Shown: piece after piece, positions 1 through 5,332 of the stretch | How the letters are laid out: the number at the start of each line of letters is the position of its first letter | How positions within the stretch are numbered: position 1 is the stretch's first letter | From: GCA-002779465 sp964596535 | GTDB taxonomy: Bacteria > Desulfobacterota > Desulfobacteria > Desulfobacterales > UBA2156 | Reading direction: 5' to 3' | Length of the DNA stretch: 5,332 nt | NCBI GenBank assembly: GCA_964596535.1 | Contig: CAZQUR010000143.1 | Coordinates: 1 to 5,332, forward strand | The notes under the pieces: generated by a model | What the model was told of the DNA's origin: nothing | Databases searched by the model: none | Seen by the model: the letters and a program-made list of their open reading frames with translations, nothing else | Made by a program: the position numbers and the translations under genes

Positions 1-62
1 GGCAGGCGAAGAATGCCGCGCAACGCCGCAGGTGGACTTTTTACGAAGCCATCAAGATTGAC
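1..62. repeat. possible end of a dispersed non-coding repeat
   Basis: There is no credible gene here. This short stretch lies just after the stop codon of the glycosyltransferase gene. Read on the minus strand it contains GGCTTCGTAAAAAGTC followed by a GC-rich tract (TGCGGCGTTGCGCGGC). That combination resembles interspersed intergenic repeats I recall from Desulfobacterota genomes, but the resemblance is from memory. Only one copy, cut by the window edge, is visible, so repetition cannot be shown from this window. It could equally be plain intergenic sequence or a weak transcription end for the gene on its right. Confidence 0.3.
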
Positions 63-1580
63 TCAAAGGATTGCCACGGTATGCTTGGCATAGAGCGTCC
101 ATATGAGCCGCCATAGACGGACCCCCATGGCGTGGCTTGAAAGATGTTGGAACGCCTGCCGGTAATTGTCTTCCACAATCGTTTTTCGGGTGGTCTCCTC
201 CAAGACAGAGTCGATCCATCCGAAAAGAGACGCCAAACCGTCATCCTCCGCCCCATGGGAAATGTTCGATTCCATTCGGGAATGCCCTTGGACCCGCTTT
301 TCCAGGGCGTCAAAATCGACTCCGAAGGTTTGGATGCCGATCTTCCCGGAGATGGGGCCATAGGAATTCAGCCTTTTGTTCATGAAAAACGGTATGCGCG
401 CCCCGGCCATTTCGTTCAAGGCGTTTTCCCACCCGCCGGCACCGCTTCCCACCACTCCGATCGTGCGCAGGGACGCCAGGCAGGCATACATTTTTTTCAA
501 AGCTTTTTTTTCAAAAAACCTCCCCAGATGAATGTACGGAAGTCTCAATTCTTCGGCAAACCGCACCGTTTCCAGGAAATAGGGCCGGTCATCGATATCG
601 GGGTGAGTGACGATAAAAGCGACGGTCTTTTTCCGGTGTACCCCGTAAAGCCATGCAAGGAGCATGGCTTCTTTCAGGCGTTTTCGGGCCACCGGTCGAA
701 CCGGGGAGAGAAAAAATACGGTGTCTTTTTGAACCGGTTGCCGCTCATAATAATAGGCTCCGTTTTGGAATCGCACGCAGTTCTGAAAGAGGAAATCAAC
801 GTATTCCGGGGACGGTTCTTCTGCCCGTTTTTTGTCTTCAAAAGGAAACTCCAAAAAGTCCGGGATTTCAAAAACGTGATTTTCAGGAATCCCGTAGAAA
901 TGAATGAAATTTTCCCGCTGGGTGGGGTTGAGGACGATATGGTACAGATTCCGCCGATGATAGGGGCCCCCGGAATACGGCCGCTTTGATGAATCGGCGG
1001 AGATTCTTTGCCGGACATGGTCTTTAAGCCGCGATATTCTCTCGGGGCGTTCGGCGTCGGGATCGGCCGAATGGCTCAAAAAGACGCGTTTCGGATACTT
1101 TTCCACGAGTTCTTTCACGGCAACGGCAGCGGCCGGATGAAAATGCCGCAGGGACAGAAGATTGTAGACAATCACCGGGGTATTCCCCGTCACGTTTCCG
1201 AGGACCCGATCGACACATGCTTTGATTCGCGTCTTATGGTAAAAAAACAACACCTCCCACTCGGCCCTTGAAATCGGTTCCACGTCTTCTTTTTCCGGTC
1301 CGTTTTTAAAGGCGTTCTTATACAATAAAAGGGAATGCGGGTGGAAAAAATCGAGTTCGGGAACAAGCGTACAAAGCTGTCCGGCTCTGAGAGTGGGGTC
1401 GAAGGGGGAATCCTCCCGGCCGGCAACGACGTGGAGGTGAATCCCCAGGTTGTTCAGCAGGGCCCGGTATTCTTCTTTTTGGAGGGCGACACCGTCGAGG
1501 CCGCCATGACGCGTGATGACCACCGGGCACGTCATGCGTTTGATACCGTTCAGCAGTGTCGATTCAGGAGGCGATGCCAT
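63..1580 (-). CDS. GT-B fold glycosyltransferase (GT4-like)
   Basis: Likely cytoplasmic glycosyltransferase moving a sugar from a nucleotide-sugar donor; donor and acceptor are unknown. The protein is 505 residues from the ATG at 1580. The N-terminal Rossmann half opens with TRHGGLDGVALQKEEY (about residues 23-38), the glycine-rich 'TR..G.DGV' start seen in some GT4-type enzymes. A YNLLSLRHFHP segment follows near 138. The C-terminal half has PVRPVARKRLKEAM (about 293-306), corresponding to the 'R..~RK' donor-side helix, and GGWENALNEMAGARIP (382-397), which matches the GT4 E-x-G-x-x-x-x-E-A region. Glu385 and Glu390 are conserved-looking, but the spacing is not the classical E-x7-E. No signal peptide or membrane segment is evident. 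The reading frame stays open upstream to a TTG at 1787, but that part crosses a hairpin repeat and has no domain similarity, so I reject it. The ATG at 1535 (490 residues) is a good alternative start; neither ATG has a clear Shine-Dalgarno site. Fold is fairly sure, specificity is not. Confidence 0.8.
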   Translation of the reverse strand: MASPPESTLLNGIKRMTCPVVITRHGGLDGVALQKEEYRALLNNLGIHLHVVAGREDSPFDPTLRAGQLCTLVPELDFFHPHSLLLYKNAFKNGPEKEDVEPISRAEWEVLFFYHKTRIKACVDRVLGNVTGNTPVIVYNLLSLRHFHPAAAVAVKELVEKYPKRVFLSHSADPDAERPERISRLKDHVRQRISADSSKRPYSGGPYHRRNLYHIVLNPTQRENFIHFYGIPENHVFEIPDFLEFPFEDKKRAEEPSPEYVDFLFQNCVRFQNGAYYYERQPVQKDTVFFLSPVRPVARKRLKEAMLLAWLYGVHRKKTVAFIVTHPDIDDRPYFLETVRFAEELRLPYIHLGRFFEKKALKKMYACLASLRTIGVVGSGAGGWENALNEMAGARIPFFMNKRLNSYGPISGKIGIQTFGVDFDALEKRVQGHSRMESNISHGAEDDGLASLFGWIDSVLEETTRKTIVEDNYRQAFQHLSSHAMGVRLWRLIWTLYAKHTVAIL

Positions 1581-1668
1581 GGCCCGACTATCCCGGGTCG
1601 AGATTCTCCTGTAACGGATAATAAGGCTTTGCTTTTTGGAGCTGTCTGCCGGCTGTCCGATGCATTGT

Positions 1669-1699
1669 GGAGCCCACCCGCCCTGAAAGGCGGGGCTCC
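1669..1699. repeat. REP-like hairpin repeat, copy 1
   Basis: A strong stem-loop. The inner stem CCCGCC/GGCGGG (1677-1682 with 1689-1694) closes a CTGAAA loop. After a three-base bulge on one side, GGAGC/GCTCC (1669-1673 with 1695-1699) extends it. The 17-nt core at 1677-1693 recurs exactly at 1741-1757, in the same orientation. The element lies upstream of the glycosyltransferase gene on its template side, so it would be in the 5' leader if transcription starts further upstream. There is no T-run after the stem on either strand, so it is not a typical intrinsic terminator. Palindromic units of this kind are often mobilised by RAYT/IS200-like transposases, but no such gene is in the window. 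Confidence 0.6.
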
Positions 1700-1740
1700 C
1701 CGGTAAGGAAAATTTTAATCTTAAGATCGCTTTCCTAAAC

Positions 1741-1757
1741 CCCGCCCTGAAAGGCGG
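1741..1757. repeat. REP-like hairpin repeat, copy 2
   Basis: Exact second copy of the 17-nt core CCCGCCCTGAAAGGCGG, 64 bp from the first and in the same orientation. Its stem is CCGCC/GGCGG with the CTGAAA loop; the outer GGAGC/GCTCC extension of copy 1 is missing. The spacer between the copies is AT-rich and includes the perfect palindrome ATCTTAAGAT (1718-1727) and an AGGAAA/TTTCCT inverted pair (1706-1711 with 1731-1736). Confidence 0.6.
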
Positions 1758-1804
1758 TGTGCGGAAAGCGGTTCCGGTCAAGGCCAAAGGTTTTTGGACC
1801 GTAC

Positions 1805-1847
1805 AAAACGCTATACTGCAGACGCGGATTAAATGAAAGCGTTTTTT
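1805..1847 (-). terminator. weak terminator-like stem after the HD gene
   Basis: An 8-bp inverted repeat, AAAACGCT (1805-1812) and AGCGTTTT (1838-1845), flanks a 25-nt loop directly after the TAA of the HD-domain gene. On the minus strand the stem's own T-run (GCGTTTTG) is short, and the loop is long for an intrinsic terminator. On the plus strand it is followed by more T, but no plus-strand gene ends here. It could end or attenuate transcription of the HD gene before the glycosyltransferase; the support is only structural. Confidence 0.3.
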
Positions 1848-2769
1848 AAAGGTGCTCGCTGTTGCGGTTCATCAATTGGGAGACAATGCCGCCGCGTCTT
1901 AGATATCCTCGATGCCCATCCCGGTGGTTTTGGAGGATGCGCCGCAGGTAATCTTGATGGCGATGAATGGCCCTTGCATAAAGATCGGCGTCAAGGTGCC
2001 ATCGACCTTTGAAATGGGAGCGCATATACCGATTGACGCTCCCCAGTTCCGTGATGAAACGCTGTTGCGTGATATTGAAAAAATCCTCGGTTTTTTTCAA
2101 AAACGCAATTTCTGTTTCACAACCGGGAACCCCGCCCTCCTGAAATTCCCGGTACAAGAACAAGAGCTTTTCCAGGTATGTCCGATCGGCCATCTGACCG
2201 AGCAGATCCGCTGTTCCGAGCATCTTTCCCAGAGTTTCCATCTCCTGTGACGAAAAATGGATTTCCCGGATCTTCACGGTAAGCCCCGTACAGTGGAGCA
2301 TGTTTTTTCCTTCACGGCGATAATGCGCCGGATACGGCCTTGCCTTCAGATACGCCGACATGAAATCAATACTTCTTTGGATATGCATGAGGGTATACTT
2401 GGCGCCCGTACCCTTTGTGTCGTCTTCGGACTGGATATAACCCGTATCATGAAAAAGGGCGGACAAAAGCCCAAGGGTCACATTCTCCTGATCAAAGACC
2501 CGGCCGTCGATCACGGCCCCGTGAATCAGACGGGCCATGGCCAGAAAACAATCGGTGGTATGCTTCAAGTCATGATACGCGGTATTGCACGCCCGGTAGC
2601 CGGGGAACGCTCCGTGAAACAATCGATTGATATCGGTGAATGCCTCATCGATGCGGGAAAAATTAAAATCGGGGAATGCGGCGCCGATCATTGTCTTGAC
2701 CTCGGCAATGATCGCTTCGGGATCCTCCATGTCGACGAGATTCGACAACTGGTGTTCTTCATGTTTCAT
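1846..2769 (-). CDS. HD/PDEase-fold metal-dependent phosphohydrolase
   Basis: Probable soluble metal-dependent phosphohydrolase of the HD/PDEase fold, 307 residues, substrate unknown. The motifs fall in family order. N62-x-x-Y65-H66-D67-x-x-H70-x-x-D73 resembles the 'YHN..H..D' signature of class I cyclic-nucleotide phosphodiesterases. The HD pair is at H107-D108 within ALFHDTGY. A conserved-looking GTGAKYT...H129 segment follows, then H159, then D188 in TADLLGQMADRTY, the usual last metal-binding aspartate. No signal peptide, membrane segment or sensory domain is visible; the C-terminal 40 residues are strongly basic. The ATG at 2769 lies 44 bp after the upstream glycosyltransferase stop, so co-transcription is plausible. 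Its Shine-Dalgarno site is weak, and Met14 is an alternative start without a better one. The family is well supported. Cyclic nucleotide hydrolysis is only suggested by motif similarity, and a (d)NTP or other phosphoester hydrolase is equally possible. Confidence 0.85.
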   Translation of the reverse strand: MKHEEHQLSNLVDMEDPEAIIAEVKTMIGAAFPDFNFSRIDEAFTDINRLFHGAFPGYRACNTAYHDLKHTTDCFLAMARLIHGAVIDGRVFDQENVTLGLLSALFHDTGYIQSEDDTKGTGAKYTLMHIQRSIDFMSAYLKARPYPAHYRREGKNMLHCTGLTVKIREIHFSSQEMETLGKMLGTADLLGQMADRTYLEKLLFLYREFQEGGVPGCETEIAFLKKTEDFFNITQQRFITELGSVNRYMRSHFKGRWHLDADLYARAIHRHQDYLRRILQNHRDGHRGYLRRGGIVSQLMNRNSEHL

Positions 2770-2813
2770 CGGGCACCCAAATTCATTTCGCCGGCATCGC
2801 CGAAAAAAACCCT

Positions 2814-3764
2814 TTATACGCGTGACGGAACCCTATCCGAAACCGCATTCCATCTTCCTGTAGTCGTTATTGAAGACGCTGACGAAATGGGGCCGACGGA
2901 AAGGGGCATCGCCATGTTCGCGGGAAACCGCTGCGCCAGATTCATGTAGCGGCGGTATTCCGCGCGCCGTCCCCGTTTCAAACACCCTCCGGCATATACG
3001 CCGCACTTTTCCCGGAGAACGGCGGCCGCGGCTTTTCTCTGCGTGTTCGAAAGAACGCCGGCATCGAGGCGTTTCACAAGTGCATCAATGCGGAATCGAT
3101 CCAGGCCGGGACCCCGGGAAAGCTGATCGGCGTGCCCGCCGCGCTTGATGACCAGGGGAGCCGGAATCAAGGCGACGGGATATCGGCAGGTCACCCGGAG
3201 CCAGAAATCGTAATCTTCGCAGGCGGGGAGGCTTTCATCGAAAAGCTTCACTTCATCGAATAGAAAACGGCGTACCATCACGGCCGACGGACTCACCATG
3301 CACCGCTTTAAAGACCTTTCAAAAAGGGCCTCTGAAGATTTGAGATGGTATCGCTTGCAATTGACCCGAACGCCGCGGCGAACCCAGATCTCGTCCGTCT
3401 GACATGCCACGGCTTTCGGGTTTGCTGAGAAAAAATCGATCTGGGCCGTCAGTTTTCCCGGAAGCCACAGGTCGTCCGAATCGAGGAATGCGATGTAACG
3501 CCCGGCGGCTTTTTGAATACCGGTGTTCCGGGCGGCGCTGACCCCGCGGCGGGGCTGGAAATGCGACCGGAGGCGGCGGCCGTATCCCTCCAGGATGCAA
3601 CCGGTGTCATCCGTGGAACCGTCATCCACCACGATGAGTTCAAAGTCCTTGAAATCCTGGCCCATGACGCTGTCGATGGCCTCTTTGAGGATCCATCCCC
3701 GATTATACGTCGGGAGAATCACGCTGACCAAAGGGCATCGGATATGTTTTTGCATTCGAATCAT
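2814..3764 (-). CDS. family 2 glycosyltransferase (GT-A fold)
   Basis: Inverting GT-A glycosyltransferase that uses a nucleotide-sugar donor in the cytoplasm, 316 residues. The order of motifs is textbook GT2. VSVILPTYNRGW (13-24) is the first Rossmann strand. VVDDGSTDDT (45-54) is the nucleotide-binding site. RGVSAARNTGI (73-83) is next. FLDSDDLWLPGKL (93-105) carries the DXD metal motif at Asp95-Asp97. CEDYDFWLR (182-190) contains the likely catalytic base Asp184. There are no membrane helices, so it is not a polyprenyl-linked integral transferase. The last 35 or so residues (SSASSITTT and beyond) look unlike the rest and have no motif. Met4 (3755) is an alternative start, and neither has a clear Shine-Dalgarno site. 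This is the first of the three minus-strand genes, and a surface-polysaccharide or glycoconjugate role is an inference from the second glycosyltransferase nearby. Confidence 0.93.
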   Translation of the reverse strand: MIRMQKHIRCPLVSVILPTYNRGWILKEAIDSVMGQDFKDFELIVVDDGSTDDTGCILEGYGRRLRSHFQPRRGVSAARNTGIQKAAGRYIAFLDSDDLWLPGKLTAQIDFFSANPKAVACQTDEIWVRRGVRVNCKRYHLKSSEALFERSLKRCMVSPSAVMVRRFLFDEVKLFDESLPACEDYDFWLRVTCRYPVALIPAPLVIKRGGHADQLSRGPGLDRFRIDALVKRLDAGVLSNTQRKAAAAVLREKCGVYAGGCLKRGRRAEYRRYMNLAQRFPANMAMPLSVGPISSASSITTTGRWNAVSDRVPSRV

Positions 3765-3785
3765 CTATTTGTTAGTCTTCGGCAA

Positions 3786-4208
3786 ATGATTCTTTTTGAC
3801 GGTACATACCGCCTGGGAAGATATTCCAAAAAATCCCCCGGGCGTTCCGGCGCGGCGGGGCCTTCCTGGCGGATCCGGGTCATCGACTTATCCCTGGATG
3901 CGCCGGAAGTGCTCCACCTCAGACCCGTCATCGTGCATGCGGCCAGAGACCCGGGAAGCGTCTTCCCCACCGATTGCGCCAACGCCCTGGGGGCGAGGAT
4001 CCTTCGGGATTTCGATCTCACGGCCGAAAAGGTGCTCTGGATCGAACAGTATGATGACGCCCCGCACATGCTTCGGGTCGCCATATTCCGGCCAAAACGG
4101 TCTTTCGGGCCCCAGATCTTTTACGCCGTCACCTGGCGCCCCATCCAGGCCAATGAACGTCGAGCCCTCCTCCGCTTCGTACCGGAAGCCGCCCTCCCCG
4201 CCGGCTGA
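3786..4208 (+). CDS. conserved hypothetical protein, 140 aa
   Basis: I do not recognise a named family. The 140-residue protein looks genuinely coding. It has a natural alternation of strands and helices, with RIRVIDLSLDAP, LRPVIVHAARDPG, a helix ANALGARILRDFDL, VLWIEQYDD, MLRVAIFRP and a final Trp-containing strand FYAVTWRPIQANE. The order suggests a small alpha/beta protein acting in the cytoplasm; there is no signal peptide or membrane segment. Similar short proteins seem to occur in Desulfobacterota, which I state from memory only. Its start is 21 bp from the divergent glycosyltransferase start, and its stop is 8 bp from the convergent phosphatase-family stop. The frame is open upstream across the glycosyltransferase, but that extension is antisense shadow. 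An in-frame ATG at 3744 is an alternative start that would overlap the neighbour's start. No clear Shine-Dalgarno site precedes 3786. Confidence 0.7.
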   Translation: MILFDGTYRLGRYSKKSPGRSGAAGPSWRIRVIDLSLDAPEVLHLRPVIVHAARDPGSVFPTDCANALGARILRDFDLTAEKVLWIEQYDDAPHMLRVAIFRPKRSFGPQIFYAVTWRPIQANERRALLRFVPEAALPAG

Positions 4209-4216
4209 CGCCCGGT

Positions 4217-5017
4217 TTATGCGGCTTCCTGAAGCGATTCCAGCACCTGGTTCACATATTCCGGAGAGGCGGCAATGAGGGGCGCGTCCACCCTGCCCCG
4301 TCCCACATGGTCATTGAGATAAAAGGGATTCCCGTCCATTTGATAAATCTTCCCGCCGGCCGCCTCGATGATAACCCCCACGGCAGCCAGGTCCTGATAG
4401 GATTCATTGAACACCACGGCCCCTTCGGCCGAGCCCATGGCCACGTAGCAGATATGGGCCGATGTGCATCCCAGGTTTCGGATTTTCCCGGGGAACACGG
4501 ATCGATACCGGTGGTGGAAACGGGAATACGTCAACAGGAGGCTTTCATTGTTCAGCGATCCTTGATCCGATATCCGGATTTCCTTTTCGTCCAAGTAGGC
4601 TTGTTGGCTTCCCACCGCATGAAAAAGGTCGCCGGTGGCCGGCATATAAAAGGCCCCGAAAATGGGCCAGAAATTTTCGAGGAGGGCGATGGACATGCCC
4701 CAGATGGGGATCCCGGCCTGGAAATTGGAAACCCCGTCGATGGCATCGAAGACCCACAGAAATTTTTCCGCGCCATGGGTGTACGCCTTGATCTCCTGAC
4801 TGTTTTTATACACCTGATGGGCGGGAAATTGATTTTGGACCCGGGTTTCGAACATGTCCAGCAGACGAATTTCCGCCTGGGTGACCAACTCGTCGTCAAA
4901 CTTCAGATGGGTCCGCCGATTTCCATAAAAAGACAGGGCTTCCTCTCCGAGATGTCGAATCAGTTCGGTCGCAAAGCGTGTCAATGCCTCCAAACCGTCA
5001 CCGTGCTCCATCGCCAT
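4217..5017 (-). CDS. inositol monophosphatase-family protein, atypical active site
   Basis: Member of the inositol monophosphatase (IMPase/SuhB/CysQ) superfamily, Mg-dependent sugar- or inositol-phosphate phosphatases. Length is 266 residues, normal for the family. Visible landmarks are LVTQAE (44-49), FPAH (64-67), WVFDAIDGVSNF (88-99), the GCTSAHICYVAMG segment (183-195) and YQDLAAVGVIIEAAGG (207-222). Aligned by eye to human IMPA1, metal-binding Asp90, Asp93 and Asp220 are kept (Asp91, Asp94, Asp209). The 'GEE' metal site is replaced by K71-N72-S73, Thr95 becomes Val96, and Asp47 becomes Glu49. The start at 5017 is chosen because AAGGAG sits 5 nt upstream; the frame is open back to a GTG at 5221, but that overlaps mutY. 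A second ATG at 5011 is less well placed. The gene is 116 bp downstream of mutY and may be co-transcribed or have its own promoter. Substrate unknown; activity doubtful. Confidence 0.88.
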   Translation of the reverse strand: MAMEHGDGLEALTRFATELIRHLGEEALSFYGNRRTHLKFDDELVTQAEIRLLDMFETRVQNQFPAHQVYKNSQEIKAYTHGAEKFLWVFDAIDGVSNFQAGIPIWGMSIALLENFWPIFGAFYMPATGDLFHAVGSQQAYLDEKEIRISDQGSLNNESLLLTYSRFHHRYRSVFPGKIRNLGCTSAHICYVAMGSAEGAVVFNESYQDLAAVGVIIEAAGGKIYQMDGNPFYLNDHVGRGRVDAPLIAASPEYVNQVLESLQEAA

Positions 5018-5022
5018 CTTTT

Positions 5023-5028
5023 CTCCTT
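5023..5028 (-). promoter_or_regulatory. Shine-Dalgarno site of the phosphatase-family gene
   Basis: AAGGAG on the minus strand, 5 nt before the ATG at 5017. This is the clearest ribosome-binding site in the window and decides the start: the upstream GTG at 5221 has no such support and would lie inside mutY. Confidence 0.75.
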
Positions 5029-5041
5029 TTCTTCCGGTTTT

Positions 5042-5063
5042 GAATAAATGATCCGTTTTATTC
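5042..5063. repeat. inverted repeat upstream of the phosphatase-family gene
   Basis: A perfect 7-bp inverted repeat, GAATAAA (5042-5048) and TTTATTC (5057-5063), separated by 8 nt. It lies in the leader between mutY and the phosphatase-family start, just downstream of a possible -10 element. The AT-rich arms could be an operator for a dimeric repressor or a weak RNA hairpin; chance is also possible in AT-rich spacer. Confidence 0.35.
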
Positions 5064-5068
5064 CCCCC

Positions 5069-5096
5069 TGTATCAAAGAACCCTCCAAAAAGACAA
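5069..5096 (-). promoter_or_regulatory. weak sigma-70-like promoter candidate
   Basis: Minus-strand TTGTCT (5091-5096) and GATACA (5069-5074) with a 16-nt spacer. Matches to the consensus are modest (the -10 in particular), so this is only a candidate for a separate promoter of the phosphatase-family gene after mutY. Confidence 0.2.
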
Positions 5097-5133
5097 TGAA
5101 AATCAAAAGATTTCCGGCATTCGGACCCTTTCC

Positions 5134-5332
5134 TCAATGATCCATCGCCTTGATCAATGGGATGAATTTCCGGTTGGCCCCCGGAAAAGGAAAGCGATCC
5201 AGATCCCGGGGGCGTACCCACCGATGGGCCGTATGCTCCTTTTTCCGCACCCGCCCTTTCACATGCCGGCAGAGAAACACATCCGCCTCGATTCGAAAGT
5301 GGGTGTATCCGTGACGAATCCGGGCCAGATGC
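5134..5332 (-). CDS. mutY: A/G-specific adenine glycosylase, C-terminal end (partial)
   Basis: MutY removes adenine mispaired with 8-oxoguanine or guanine in DNA base-excision repair. Only the last 65 residues are in the window; the gene continues past the right edge. The visible part starts HLARIRHGYTHFRIEADVF, the typical 'H.~TH~~~~' strand of the MutY C-terminal Nudix-like (MutT-like) domain that recognises 8-oxoguanine. It continues to HRWVRPRDLDRFPFPGANRK, the family's usual 'W....~L...~P.~.~K' ending, and stops at TGA in 5134-5136. The catalytic helix-hairpin-helix domain and iron-sulfur cluster would lie outside the window. Transcribed in the same direction as the phosphatase-family gene 116 bp downstream. 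Confidence 0.85.
   Translation of the reverse strand, partial: HLARIRHGYTHFRIEADVFLCRHVKGRVRKKEHTAHRWVRPRDLDRFPFPGANRKFIPLIKAMDH

Noticed and set aside
144..989. Long plus-strand open frame (281 codons) opposite the GT-B glycosyltransferase.
   Set aside because: Antisense to a gene with recognisable motifs; its own product shows no domain and is rich in improbable composition. GC-rich genes commonly leave the opposite strand open.
2786..2805. Inverted repeat TTTCG/CGAAA in the GT2-HD gap, considered as a terminator.
   Set aside because: On the transcribed strand the T-run precedes rather than follows the stem, and the stem is short with an unpaired interior.
2257..2949. Plus-strand open frame (230 codons) spanning the HD gene start and GT2 end.
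   Set aside because: It crosses two well-supported minus-strand genes and has no family-like motifs; treated as a shadow frame.
3513..3785. Upstream extension of the plus-strand hypothetical gene into the GT2 gene.
   Set aside because: This part is fully antisense to the conserved GT2 N-terminal motifs (DDGSTDD, RNTGI); real-looking protein begins only near 3786.
4209..4216. Possible bidirectional terminator between the convergent hypothetical and phosphatase-family genes.
   Set aside because: Only 8 bp separate the stops, with no stem-loop and no T-run.
5018..5221. GTG-initiated extension of the phosphatase-family protein by 68 residues.
   Set aside because: It overlaps the mutY C-terminus, has no family similarity, and the ATG at 5017 has an AAGGAG site at the right distance.
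1..5332. Search for a defence system, CRISPR array, tRNA or mobile element.
   Set aside because: No regularly spaced repeats, cloverleaf, transposase, integrase, reverse transcriptase or nuclease module is visible; the HD protein alone does not indicate a Cas3-type or signalling-nucleotide defence system because no partner gene is present.

Overview
The window looks like ordinary chromosomal DNA from a GC-rich bacterium, most likely a Desulfobacterota (deltaproteobacterial) sulfate-reducer type. That placement is an inference. It rests on the style of the proteins (an HD-domain protein of a type I associate with this group and a short conserved hypothetical protein) and on a left-edge sequence resembling interspersed repeats I recall from such genomes. 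No database search was possible.

Layout, left to right. Positions 1-62 hold no gene and may be the end of a dispersed repeat. Three minus-strand genes follow, listed in transcription order from right to left: a family-2 glycosyltransferase (3764-2814), an HD/PDEase-fold phosphohydrolase (2769-1846, 44 bp downstream) and a GT-B (GT4-like) glycosyltransferase (1580-63). The last is separated from the HD gene by a 265-bp gap. That gap contains two copies of a 17-nt hairpin-forming repeat and a weak terminator-like stem. A small conserved hypothetical gene lies on the plus strand (3786-4208), with its start codon only 21 bp from the glycosyltransferase-2 start. It converges with 8 bp to spare on a minus-strand inositol-monophosphatase-family gene (5017-4217). 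At the right edge, also on the minus strand, is the C-terminal end of mutY (5332-5134), which is cut by the window boundary.

The two glycosyltransferases probably act in making a cell-surface or extracellular glycan or a small glycoside; the substrate cannot be read from sequence. The HD protein may be a nucleotide or phosphoester hydrolase and has no clear mechanistic link to its neighbours. The phosphatase-family protein keeps the fold and three metal-binding aspartates. It has lost the first metal-binding glutamate and has substitutions at the threonine/aspartate pair that activates water, so it may be catalytically altered. This is the most notable observation here. I see no CRISPR array, tRNA, rRNA, complete mobile element or obviously novel defence system.
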